Shown here: positions 25,203 to 34,200 of the stretch, piece after piece | Layout of the letters: each line of letters begins with the position of its first letter | Numbering within the stretch: position 1 is the stretch's first letter | Source of the DNA: Amycolatopsis anabasis | GTDB lineage: Bacteria > Actinomycetota > Actinomycetes > Mycobacteriales > Pseudonocardiaceae | Direction: 5' to 3' | Assembly: GCF_009765355.1 (NCBI RefSeq) | Contig: NZ_VTHK01000006.1 | Coordinates: 186,001-250,000, forward strand | DNA length: 64,000 bases | Program-made: the position numbers and the translations under genes | The notes under the pieces: generated by a model | The model's database searches: none | Told to the model about the DNA's origin: nothing | The model's input: the letters and a program-made list of their open reading frames with translations, nothing else

Positions 25203-26588
25203 ATGCGGAACAAGACCGGAGGCCGGGCGGTCGTGCTCGGCGGCGGAATGGCCGGACTGCTCGCCGCACGGGTGCTCGCGGAATCCTTTGCCGAGGTGCG
25301 GGTGGTCGATCGGGACGTGTTGACCGGCGTTACCGGGCCGCGGCAAGGCGTTCCGCACGGGCGGCACGCGCACGCGCTGCTGGCTCGTGGTCAGGAAATC
25401 CTGGCGGACCTGTTTCCCGGACTCACCGAGGAGCTGGTTGACGCGGGCGTGCCGGTCGGCGACCTCGGTGGCGACTTGCGCTGGTACTTCAACGGCCGCC
25501 AGCTGCGCCCGGCTCGTACCGGGCTGCTCAGCGTCTCCTCCACCCGGCCGGTGCTGGAGTACCACGTCCGGGCCCGGGTCAGCGCGCTGCCCAACGTGCG
25601 GTTCCACGAGCAGTGCGATGTGCTGGGCCCGGTCGCGAATCCGAGCCGAACCCGGATCACCGGGGTACGCATACGCGCCAAAGCCGCGTCCGGCGCCGAG
25701 CAGGTGCTGGACGCTGATCTGGTGGTCGATGCCACCGGGCGCGGCTCCCGGACGCCGGCTTGGCTGGACGAACTCGGCTACCAGCGTCCTGCCGAGGAAC
25801 GAGTCAAGGTGGGGCTGGCGTACACGACCAGGCACTACCGGCTCCGGTCGGACCCGTACGGTGACGATCTGACGATCAATCCGGTGGCCTCGCCCGCCTG
25901 TCCGCGGGGCGCTTTCTTCCCGAAGCTCGAAAACGGCAGCTCGATGCTGTCGCTGACCGGCCTTCTCGGCGACCATCCGCCCACCGACCCCGACGGCTTC
26001 GTCGAGTTCGCGCGTACCCTCCCTGTCCCGGACATCTACCACGCGATCCGCGACGCCGAGCCACTCGACGACCCGGTGAGTTTCCGGTTCCCGGCGAGTG
26101 TGCGCCGCCGGTACGAACGGCTGGCGCGATTTCCCGACGGGTTCATCGTCACCGGCGATGGCGTATGCAGCTTCAACCCCGTGTACGGGCAGGGCATGAC
26201 GGTCGCGGCGATGGAAGCGATGGAACTGCGCGCGCACCTGCGCGACGGCACGCCCATCCGCCCGCGCCAATTCTTCCGGGACATTTCGCGAGTCATCGAC
26301 GCGCCGTGGGAGATCTCCGCGGGCGGCGACCTGGCTTTCCCCGGAGTGGAAGGCCGGCGTACCGCCAAGACCAGGCTGGGCAACGCCTACCTGACCCGGC
26401 TCCACGCCGCGGCGGTGCATGATTCCGCCGTCACGGACGCGTTCTTCCGGGTGGCCGGCCTGATCGACCCGCCTTCCGCGCTCATGCGGCCCAGCCTGGT
26501 CACGCGGGTGCTCCGCGGATCCCGGCGACGACCGGCCGCTCCCAGCGCGGGTGCTGTCCCCGATTCGGTGGCCAAGCCGTCCAGGTGA
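25203..26588 (+). CDS. FAD-dependent monooxygenase (paralogue B)
   Basis: A 461-residue flavoprotein with GGRAVVLGGGMAGLLAARVLAE, GVPHGRHAHALLARGQEILADLFPG, DLVVDATGRGSRTPAWL and FIVTGDGVCSFNPVYGQGMTVAAMEA. It is collinear with paralogue A at 11144-12535, and the two share long identical stretches. Its position at the end of the aminosugar operon, 6 bp after the N-methyltransferase, suggests co-expression with sugar tailoring. Its substrate could still be the core. Start ATG 25203 follows GGAGGTGA. Confidence 0.85.
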   Translation: MRNKTGGRAVVLGGGMAGLLAARVLAESFAEVRVVDRDVLTGVTGPRQGVPHGRHAHALLARGQEILADLFPGLTEELVDAGVPVGDLGGDLRWYFNGRQLRPARTGLLSVSSTRPVLEYHVRARVSALPNVRFHEQCDVLGPVANPSRTRITGVRIRAKAASGAEQVLDADLVVDATGRGSRTPAWLDELGYQRPAEERVKVGLAYTTRHYRLRSDPYGDDLTINPVASPACPRGAFFPKLENGSSMLSLTGLLGDHPPTDPDGFVEFARTLPVPDIYHAIRDAEPLDDPVSFRFPASVRRRYERLARFPDGFIVTGDGVCSFNPVYGQGMTVAAMEAMELRAHLRDGTPIRPRQFFRDISRVIDAPWEISAGGDLAFPGVEGRRTAKTRLGNAYLTRLHAAAVHDSAVTDAFFRVAGLIDPPSALMRPSLVTRVLRGSRRRPAAPSAGAVPDSVAKPSR

Positions 26589-26636
26589 GCCGACTCGGGC
26601 GGAAACTGACTCTCGCGGCCGCGCGGTGTGTGAAAT

Positions 26637-26672
26637 CGAGGCCCTGGTCGACGGGGTACGACCAGGGCCTCG
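26637..26672. terminator. Bidirectional hairpin terminator
   Basis: Perfect 14-bp arms CGAGGCCCTGGTCG (26637-26650) and CGACCAGGGCCTCG (26659-26672) with an 8-nt loop lie between the converging FAD monooxygenase and SgcJ-like genes. Confidence 0.85.
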
Positions 26673-26687
26673 AAAGCGAAAGCGGCT

Positions 26688-27113
26688 TCAACCGTCTCCG
26701 GCCGGGCTGTTCTGGTAGGCGACCAGTTGCCACCGGCTGTCCTGCTGCCTGGCGACGACCCAGGTCGCCCGGATGGCGCGTTCCGCGGCCACCTCGGTCT
26801 CGCCGGGCTGGAGCACACCGCCCTCGGTGACCAGCAGCGCCGTGTCGTCGCCGAGGAACGTCACGTCCAGCGGCGTGCCGGTCACGCGGGTCTTCCGGTA
26901 CGCACCCTGGAAGCCATCGGCCATGAACGATCGGATCTGCTCGCGCCCCTTGCGGTAGAGCCCGGGCAGGATCATGCTGCCGTCCGGAACGAACACCTCC
27001 GCGAAGGCGTTCGCGTCCTGGGCCGCCCATGCCGCGATGATGCGGCCCGGGACGGCGGCCACCGCCGCCAGGTCGGTCTCCTTGTCGCTGCTCGTACGCT
27101 TCTGCGTGGTCAT
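26688..27113 (-). CDS. SgcJ/EcaC-family NTF2-like protein
   Basis: A 141-residue SnoaL/NTF2-fold protein of the SgcJ/EcaC type. AVPGRIIAAWAAQDANAFAEVFVPDGSMILPG forms the first helices, RKGREQIRSFMADGFQGAYRKTRV is the centre and RATWVVARQQDSRWQLVAYQNSP ends the sheet. Homologues (SgcJ, NcsJ) occur in most nine-membered enediyne clusters. Their role is not settled beyond support of enediyne production. It lies 56 bp behind the ACAD-like monooxygenase gene and probably shares its transcript. Confidence 0.85.
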   Translation of the reverse strand: MTTQKRTSSDKETDLAAVAAVPGRIIAAWAAQDANAFAEVFVPDGSMILPGLYRKGREQIRSFMADGFQGAYRKTRVTGTPLDVTFLGDDTALLVTEGGVLQPGETEVAAERAIRATWVVARQQDSRWQLVAYQNSPAGDG

Positions 27114-27169
27114 GCCGTCCCTACTTTCCTAGCGGTCAACAGGTTTCCATCGTCCACAACGGACTTCGC

Positions 27170-28357
27170 TCAGAGGTATGCGGTGTTGGGCTCGAGGTTG
27201 CACAGCACCCGTCCGTAGAGTTCGGCGTTGGTGTCCGGATGCATCAGCGCGTGCAGGTTGATGGCCTGGATGTCGCGATTGATCCGCTGGATCCGGACGT
27301 CCTGATAGATCGACGAGCCACCGCTGGCGGTGGCGAGCACGTCCACCGCCTCCTTGGCCAACCGGCACACCGCACCCATGTCGGCGCGAGCCTTCACCCG
27401 TTCTTCCACCGTCCACGGCGCCCCCTCGGCGCCCTTCTCGTCGACTACGCCGGTCAGGCGCTGGGCGTGGAACTCGGCTTCGTCGATCTTCATCGCCGCA
27501 TCGGCAACCTGCAAGTGCGTCAACGGCGCCTCGTTCTGGTTCTCGTAGCTGGTGTAGGTGATCTTGCGACCGGGGAGTCGCTGGAGGAACTCCTCCTTGG
27601 CACCCATGGCCAGGCCGAGCGCGGTCCCCACTGACGAAGCCGAAGCCACCGGCAGCAGCCGGGCCCGATAGGCCGGCGAGCCGGCGTTCGTTTTCGACGC
27701 GTGCTTCCCTTCGAGTACCGCGGGAAGCGGCAGCACCCGTTCCTTGGGAACGAACAGGTCCTCGGCCACCGTGCTCACGCTTCCGGTCGCCTTCAGCCCG
27801 GACGTGTGCCAGTCGTCGACGATGGTCAGGTCGGAGATCGGCACCAGAGCCATGATCGGATATGGCTCGTGATCGTCGCCGGCGAGGATGGCGATGACCT
27901 CCTGCCAGTGGCTGTGCAGCGCCCCGCTGATGAATCCCCATTTGCCGTTCACCACCACACCGCCGTCCACCGGCGCCGCCATCGCGCTGGGGCTCAGCGT
28001 GCCGCAGATGCGGACGTCCGGCGTGGCGAACACCTCATCCTGGACCTCGTCCGGGAACAGGCACGCCATCCAGGTGGGGATCCAATACACCGACGCCGTC
28101 CACGAATGCGAACCATCCGCCTTGCCCAGCTCGGTGGCCACCTCGAGCAGCGTGCGTGTGTCGCACTCGTAGCCGCCGTACCGCCGCGGCACCCGCATCC
28201 GGAAGACGCCCGCGTCGGCGAGGGCTTCGATCGACTCCTCGGGCAGCCGCCGTTCCTCCTCCGCCGAGGCCGCTTTACCGCGTAGTACGGGTGCCAGCTG
28301 GGCCACCCTTCGCACAATTTCCTCTCCGGTTGGAACCTGGGTCGTGGTCAACACCAT
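27170..28357 (-). CDS. Acyl-CoA-dehydrogenase-fold flavin monooxygenase (HsaA/ActVA-5-like)
   Basis: A 395-residue protein of the acyl-CoA-dehydrogenase superfamily. The N-terminus LAPVLRGKAASAEEERRLPEESIEALADAGVFRMRVPRRYGGYE and VNGKWGFISGALHSHWQ place it with group D FADH2-dependent hydroxylases rather than dehydrogenases. The C-terminal helix bundle (GGSSIYQDVRIQRINRDIQAINLHALMH) is typical. It would use reduced flavin supplied by the reductase at 30155-30697. In enediyne pathways such pairs (SgcC/SgcE6, KedY/KedE6) hydroxylate tethered or free precursors. AGGAGG precedes ATG at 28357. Motif copy 3 lies 99 bp upstream. Confidence 0.85.
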   Translation of the reverse strand: MVLTTTQVPTGEEIVRRVAQLAPVLRGKAASAEEERRLPEESIEALADAGVFRMRVPRRYGGYECDTRTLLEVATELGKADGSHSWTASVYWIPTWMACLFPDEVQDEVFATPDVRICGTLSPSAMAAPVDGGVVVNGKWGFISGALHSHWQEVIAILAGDDHEPYPIMALVPISDLTIVDDWHTSGLKATGSVSTVAEDLFVPKERVLPLPAVLEGKHASKTNAGSPAYRARLLPVASASSVGTALGLAMGAKEEFLQRLPGRKITYTSYENQNEAPLTHLQVADAAMKIDEAEFHAQRLTGVVDEKGAEGAPWTVEERVKARADMGAVCRLAKEAVDVLATASGGSSIYQDVRIQRINRDIQAINLHALMHPDTNAELYGRVLCNLEPNTAYL

Positions 28358-28455
28358 TTCCTCCTAAGAAAGAATCACCAAGCCGCAAGTTTCCGGCCGT
28401 GCCCAGGGACATTGCGAAACCCCGTAAAGACCGTCCCATCACCGGCCGATGGCGC

Positions 28456-28473
28456 GCATCTTTGGTAGTGCGG
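28456..28473 (-). promoter_or_regulatory. Cluster motif, copy 3 (CCGCAC-N4-AAAGATGC)
   Basis: The plus strand reads GCATCTTTGGTAGTGCGG, an exact consensus match. It lies 99 bp upstream of the monooxygenase ATG at 28357, in the 140-bp gap after the carboxylase gene. Confidence 0.65.
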
Positions 28474-28497
28474 ATTCTCACCTGGCAGGCCCGCGGC

Positions 28498-30132
28498 TCA
28501 AAGCGGCACATTGCCATGCTTGCGTTGTGGTGGCGCCTTGCGTTTGTGCCGGAGCGTAGCCAGGCCGCGGGCGACGGCGGCGCGAGTCCACACCGGATCG
28601 ATCACTTCGTCGACCAACCCGTGCTCCGCCGCGTAGTAGGGGTGCATGAGCTGGCCGGCGTACTCGTCAGCGAACGTGGACCGGAGCGATTCCGGGTTCT
28701 CCGCCGCAGCCAGTTCGCGGCGAAACAGGACGTTGACGGCCCCTTCCGCACCCATTACCGCGACCTGGTTCGTCGGCCAAGCCAGGGAAAGATCAGCGCC
28801 GATGGAGCGCGAATCCATGACAATGTAGGCGCCGCCGTACGCCTTGCGGACGATTACCTGTACGCGTGGCACAGTGGCCTCACAATAGGCGTACAGCAGT
28901 TTCGCACCATGCCGGATGATTCCGGCCAACTCCTGTTCAGCACCGGGCAGAAAGCCGGGAACGTCGACCAGGGTCACGAGCGGGACATTGAACGCGTCGC
29001 AGAATCGGATGAATCGCGACGCCTTTTGCGCGGCCGGACCGTCCAGCACTCCGGCCAGCATCATGGGCTGATTTCCCACCACTCCGACCAGGTCGCCGTC
29101 GATCCTGGCCAGCGCGCAGACGATGTTCGTGGCCCAGTGTTCGTGCAACTCGAAGAACTCCCCGCCGTCCACCAGCTCTTCGATTACCAGACGCATGTCG
29201 TACGGCTGGTTGGGCTCGACCGGAACGATCCGCGCCAACGCCGGCCGCTCGTCCCCGGTCGCACCGCAGGACGGCGCCGCGGGCGGCGGGTCGAGGTTGT
29301 TCGCGGGCAGCAATGAGACCAGGTACCGCACCTCTTCGAGGCAGCTTTCCTCATCCTCGCATACGAAAGTGGCTACGCCGGAATGTCTGCTGTGGACCTC
29401 CGCCCCGCCGAGTTCGTCGTGGCTCACCCGCTCACCGCTTACCGCCTGCACGACGTCCGGCCCGGTCAGATACATCTTGGCGGTGTCCCGGACCATGAAG
29501 GTGAAGTCGGCCAGCGCCGGGGAATACGCCGCTCCTCCCGCGCACGGCCCGAGCACCACGCTGATCTGCGGCACCACCCCGGACGCCTCGACGATCCGGC
29601 GGAATATCCCGCCGTACCCATCGAGCGCCAGCACTCCTTCCTGGATTCGCGCTCCGCCGCTGTCGTTCAGCCCGACTATCGGCGCACCGGTGGCCATCGC
29701 CAGGTCCATCACCTTGTGGATCTTCGCCGCGTGCGCGGCGCCGAGCGAGCCACCGAAAATCGTGGAGTCCTGGGCGTAGACGAACACCTGCCGCCCGTCG
29801 ATGGTGCCGGCGCCAGTCACCACGCCGTCGGTGAACGGGCGCCGCTCGTCGACCTTCACACCTCGCGCCTGATGTCGGCGGTACGAGTCGATCTCGGCGA
29901 AAGAACCCTCGTCCAGCAACAGGTTGAGCCGTTCCCGCGCGGTGTGCTTGCCCAGCCTCCGCTGCCGTTCGACCGCGGCTCGATCCCCTGCCCGAATACG
30001 GTCGCGCAGCCGGTTGTTCTCCTCCACCAGCCTCGCCATGGAACGTTCGCGTTCCGCCCCTGCCGACCACGTGCGGGAGCGGCCGTCGACCGGGCCGCTC
30101 GGCGAGCCCGAATCGGTTTCGGCGGTACTCAT
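28498..30132 (-). CDS. Acyl-CoA carboxylase, carboxyltransferase beta subunit (PccB/AccB-like)
   Basis: A 544-residue carboxyltransferase with both crotonase-like halves. The N-terminal part has RQRRLGKHTARERLNLLLDEGSF, GLNDSGGARIQEGV and the acyl-CoA oxyanion site GPCAGGAAYSPALADF. The C-terminal part has LVTLVDVPGFLPGAEQE and RKAYGGAYIVM, the biotin-side motif. It carboxylates acetyl- or propionyl-CoA with a separate biotinylated alpha subunit, which is not in the window. Inside the pksE transcript it could raise the malonyl-CoA supply for the iterative PKS. ATG at 30132 is chosen over GTG at 30138 because GGAGG sits 5 nt upstream. Confidence 0.87.
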   Translation of the reverse strand: MSTAETDSGSPSGPVDGRSRTWSAGAERERSMARLVEENNRLRDRIRAGDRAAVERQRRLGKHTARERLNLLLDEGSFAEIDSYRRHQARGVKVDERRPFTDGVVTGAGTIDGRQVFVYAQDSTIFGGSLGAAHAAKIHKVMDLAMATGAPIVGLNDSGGARIQEGVLALDGYGGIFRRIVEASGVVPQISVVLGPCAGGAAYSPALADFTFMVRDTAKMYLTGPDVVQAVSGERVSHDELGGAEVHSRHSGVATFVCEDEESCLEEVRYLVSLLPANNLDPPPAAPSCGATGDERPALARIVPVEPNQPYDMRLVIEELVDGGEFFELHEHWATNIVCALARIDGDLVGVVGNQPMMLAGVLDGPAAQKASRFIRFCDAFNVPLVTLVDVPGFLPGAEQELAGIIRHGAKLLYAYCEATVPRVQVIVRKAYGGAYIVMDSRSIGADLSLAWPTNQVAVMGAEGAVNVLFRRELAAAENPESLRSTFADEYAGQLMHPYYAAEHGLVDEVIDPVWTRAAVARGLATLRHKRKAPPQRKHGNVPL

Positions 30133-30154
30133 CCCCACCTCCGGATTTCGGCCG

Positions 30155-30697
30155 TCACCTCGCGGCCGTCGAATGGAATCCGCCGGCGAAGAACAGCAGC
30201 GCCTGCCGGTCGCTCCCCCAGCTCGAACCCACCACCTCGCCCACGAAGATGGAATGGTCGCCCCCGTCGTAAGCCTCGGTCAGCTTGCATTCCAGCCACG
30301 CGAGGCAGCCGGACAGCAACGGCGCGCTGGTGTACGGGCCTGGCCGGCAGTCCACCTCGTCGAACTGGGCCGGGCCGCGCGGCCGACGCCGGTCGGTGAA
30401 GTACCGCGCGAGGTGCTCCTGATCGTCGCTGAGTATCGATACGGCAAAAGATCGGACCGCCGTGATCGCGTCGTGCATGAACGCGGTACGCGCAACGCAG
30501 CACAGCACCAGCGGCGGGTCCAACGACACCGAACTGAAGGCGTTGGCGGTCATGCCATGACACCGCTCGCCACCAGTGGTGAGCACGGTTATCCCGGTGG
30601 CGAACCGGCGCATCACTTCGCGCAGCGAGGCTGGTTCCGCCTCCTGCGATCTGCTCCGGACCGCCGGTTCTTCGCCGGTCAAGCCGTTGCGGACCAC
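30155..30697 (-). CDS. Flavin reductase (SgcE6/HpaC-like)
   Basis: A 180-residue split-barrel flavin reductase: LREVMRRFATGITVLTTGG, GMTANAFSSVSLDPPLVLCCV and DHSIFVGEVVGSSWG are the family landmarks. It reduces FAD or FMN with NAD(P)H for two-component monooxygenases. SgcE6 does this for SgcC in C-1027. The GTG start at 30697 lies one base past the thioesterase stop, so it is translated in the pksE operon. Partner enzyme is probably the ACAD-like protein at 27170. Confidence 0.88.
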   Translation of the reverse strand: MVRNGLTGEEPAVRSRSQEAEPASLREVMRRFATGITVLTTGGERCHGMTANAFSSVSLDPPLVLCCVARTAFMHDAITAVRSFAVSILSDDQEHLARYFTDRRRPRGPAQFDEVDCRPGPYTSAPLLSGCLAWLECKLTEAYDGGDHSIFVGEVVGSSWGSDRQALLFFAGGFHSTAAR

Positions 30698-30698
30698 G

Positions 30699-31199
30699 TC
30701 ATCCCCCCGCGCTCGGCACGGGCAGGTGACCGTTGCCGCCGGGCGCGGCGACGGAGTAGGGCGCCAGCGCCACTCGCAGGTCCTCGGGCACCCGCGTCGG
30801 AGCGGTGCCGGTGTTCGGCCCGCGCATGCACGCGATCCGCTGCCTGCCGCGCGCGACGAGGTGTTCGCCCTCTCCGGTCAGCTGGGCGTAGTCGAAGGTG
30901 AACTGGAGCTGGGTCTGGGTGAGTTCCTCCAGTCGCATCCGGATGGCCAGCTCGTCGAACGCGGTGATCTCCGCGAAGAACTCGCATTCGACCTTGAGGG
31001 TGAACAGCTTCAGATCGTCCCACAGGGCCTCCAGCACCCTCGGCGCTTTCTCCTTGAGGAACAGCTCGCGGCATCGGCCCTGCCAGCGGAGGTAGTTCAC
31101 GTAGTACACGTTTCCGACGAGATTGGTTTCCTCTAATCCGACGGTATGTCGAATCTCGTAGTATCCCGGCACGGCAGTCCTTTCCTTCGTTCGCGCCAT
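30699..31199 (-). CDS. Enediyne hotdog-fold thioesterase (SgcE10/CalE7/DynE7 type)
   Basis: A 166-residue 4-hydroxybenzoyl-CoA-thioesterase-like protein. GYYEIRHTVGLEETNLVGNVYYVNYLRWQGRCRELFL contains the Asn, Tyr and Arg used by CalE7 in place of the usual acidic residue. The enzyme releases the conjugated polyene or keto-acid chain from PksE. It follows pksE by 7 bp. Length and context match warhead thioesterases of both nine- and ten-membered enediynes. Confidence 0.93.
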   Translation of the reverse strand: MARTKERTAVPGYYEIRHTVGLEETNLVGNVYYVNYLRWQGRCRELFLKEKAPRVLEALWDDLKLFTLKVECEFFAEITAFDELAIRMRLEELTQTQLQFTFDYAQLTGEGEHLVARGRQRIACMRGPNTGTAPTRVPEDLRVALAPYSVAAPGGNGHLPVPSAGG

Positions 31200-31206
31200 A
31201 TCACCG

Positions 31207-34200
31207 TCACCCGGCCTCCGCGAGCACGGCGAAGACGATCGGATCGGGCCGATCGAGGACGGAAGTCACCCAGGTGGCGATCCTCGCCGGGCCGGCCGAA
31301 AACACCGCCCAGCCGTCCTTCCCCACCCGCTCGACGGTCAGGGCCTGCGCGGTTCCACCCGCTTTGCGCAAGCATTCGATCGCACACCAGGTCCGGGTGT
31401 TCGCCACCGAGGGCTCCTCGCCCGACTCGGCCGCCAGCAGTTCGCGAATGGCGAGCTCGGCCGGTCCGAGCAGTCCAGCCCAGTCCGAATCGGACCGGCG
31501 CACGACGGTTTCCACGTCACAGCTCAGTTTTCCACTGCCGGCGACGACCAGGGTGAGCTCCGCGCCGTGCGCGGCGGACACCACCGCTCCAGGTGTCTCC
31601 GGCCTGCCGTCCGGGCGGTAGCGCAGGCGCGCCGGGCGGTTGAGCGCCCTGGTCGCCGCCAGCTCGGTTTGCGCGCGCCGGTCCGGTTCCGGGCCGGCAG
31701 GTCCGGTCTTCGGGTCCGGCTCGACCACCACCTGTCGGGTGCCGCCCAGCACCTCTTCCAGCGCACGTTCGAGATGAGGGCCGAGCAGGGCGGGCGCCCA
31801 TGCCGCCTCGGCGCTGCGCCCGCGCACCGCGCGCAGGGTCACCTTTTCCCAGCGCTCTACCGGGATTCCGGACGGCGTACGCACGTCGATGTCGTAGGTG
31901 TAGCTGTCGCCGTCCTGGCCCACCTCACGCGCGTCCAGCACCACATGACCGGTGTCCTGATCCGCTCTCCGGGCCAGGTACAGCCGCTCCACCCGCTGCG
32001 GCAACAACGTCGCGTCGGGCACGCAACACTGGATGGCGTGCATCATCGCGTCCCGCGTTCCCGGATCGGCGAGGGAGAGCTCCTGCGGCAGGAATGCGGC
32101 GAACCAGGATGCCGGCCCACTCGTGGATATCTCCGCCACGGCGCGCCGGGCACAGATCGCCCGGTAGGCGAGCACCCGCTGGAAACGCTTGCCTTGGAAC
32201 AACACCTCGCCGTAGAGCTCGGTGACCGGGTCGAGGGGTACGGCGGGCGCCTCGGCTACCGGTGGCGTCGCCACGGCGGGCAGCTCCGGCCGGGGGAACC
32301 GCACCCTGGCACGGAAATGGTCGGCGCTGAAACCGGTTTCGGCACTGCGCAGCACCACCTCCACGGTCTCGTCCGCACGAACCAGTGCGGCCAGCCGGAT
32401 GGTTGTCGTGGCACCGGGACGCACCACCACGGGACGCAGGAACTCGATACCGTCCAACAACGGCGGGCCTTGCCGGCCGGTCAGTGCCGACGCGACCTGG
32501 GTGATCGCCTCCATCCCGAGTACGGCGGGAAACAGCAGGGCATCGTCGAACACATGGTCGTTGAGGTACGGGTCGCTCCCGGTGGACAGATCCGCTTCGG
32601 TGATCAGTTCGGTGTCCGGATAGTGCACGAGGACCCGGTCGCAGAACCTGGTCAGCGGCAGGTCGCGCCGTCGCATGGTCATCGTCGGCAGCCCGCCCGT
32701 CCGGCCGGTGATCACCAGCACAGGCCCCGCCGAAGGATCCGCGAGGACCCGCCGGAGCACGGCGATGCCATCGTCGACCGAGATGGGCGTGATGCCCTCG
32801 CGCAGGAGCGCCTCCACCACCCCGAGCCGCTCGCCCATCCCGGCGCCGGACCACACCGACCACTCCAGAGCGAGCACCCGCGTGCCGGGGTGTTCCCGGC
32901 CGAACCGCAGCGCGAGCTCGGACAGCCGGTCGTTCGCGGTGGCGTAATGCGCCTCGCCGCGCAACCCGGCACGGCCGATGATGCTGCCGAAGGTGACCAG
33001 CAGCTTGATCCGGGACGGGTCGACCGCGGCGAGCACCGCGCGCAGGCCGTCGATCTTGGGAGCGAGCGCCTGCCGGAACCCCTCCTCGGTGAGATCCGCC
33101 AGCGCCCTGGGTTCGTTTCGGCCCGCGCCGTGCAAAATCGCGGTCACCGCGCCGAACTCGGACCGCGCCTGGTCCACGGCCGCCCGTACCTGGCCGGGAT
33201 CGGTGACATCGGCGCGTTCATACCGAAAGCGCACCCCCGCCGCGTCCATTCTGGACAGATTCGCGGCCAGCTCGTCGTCCTCCGCGGGATCGGCCCGGCC
33301 GACCAGTACGAGACGCGCGCCGGAGTCGGTCGCGATGGCGAGGGCGCACTCGGCGGTGATGCCCTTGCCGCCACCGGTGACCAGCAGCACGTCCTGCGCG
33401 GTCAGCGGGGTCTCCGCCGCCCGTGCCGAGGGCAGCGGCACCGGGCACAGCTCCGGCACGGTACGGGTGCCGGCCTCGTCGTAGCACGTCTCCAGGAACG
33501 TCGTGGTCGCCGCGACATCGCCGACCACCTCCGCCACCGTGGCCCGCACCGCGGTGGGCTCGACGTCCGTCAGGGTGACCACGGTCGTCGGCACCTCCGG
33601 GTGTTCCAGGTGCAGCGTCCTCGCCAGACCGGCCGCACCGGCCCGCTGCTGGACCACGACGAACCGCGGCTCGTCGGCACGGGCGAGCACCGCCTGACCG
33701 GCGGCGAGCATGAGCGCGACGTGGTCCGCACCGTCCGGGGGCAGGCAGAGCAGCACACCGTTGCCGACTCCCGCATCGGCCAGTGCGGCACGCAGCGGCT
33801 CGGCGAGCGGATGCGTGCCGGGCGCGTACACCACCCAGTCGCCGTCGCCGGGTTGCGGCGGCCGGCCGGACTGCCGCGCGGTCTCCACGTGTTCCAGCGA
33901 GAAGGCCCGCACCCAGGGCGCCACACCGGGCACCTCTCCCGGCTCCGCATCGCTTGCGCGCCCGGTCTCGGCGAGCTGGTCGATCATCCCGGCCAGCTCG
34001 CCGAGCCGGACCGTGGCGAAGTTCGGCGTCGCTTCCAGGGTGCGCCCTCGCTGCCGGGCGACCTCGTTGACGAGCTGACCGACCGTGATCGAGCTGAGGT
34101 GCAGGTCGTCGAGCGGATGGGTGTCCGCACTGATCATCTCCACCGGCAGCTCAACCCGGTCGGCCGCCAGTCCTCGCAACAGGTCGAGCGTGGAAGTGCA

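Noticed and set aside
23124-26420. Very long open frame on the minus strand, antisense to the aminosugar operon
   Set aside because: Antisense to four well-recognised genes, composition rich in Arg, Gly, His and Val without any domain, and no ribosome site. A frame-reflection artefact of high-GC coding DNA.
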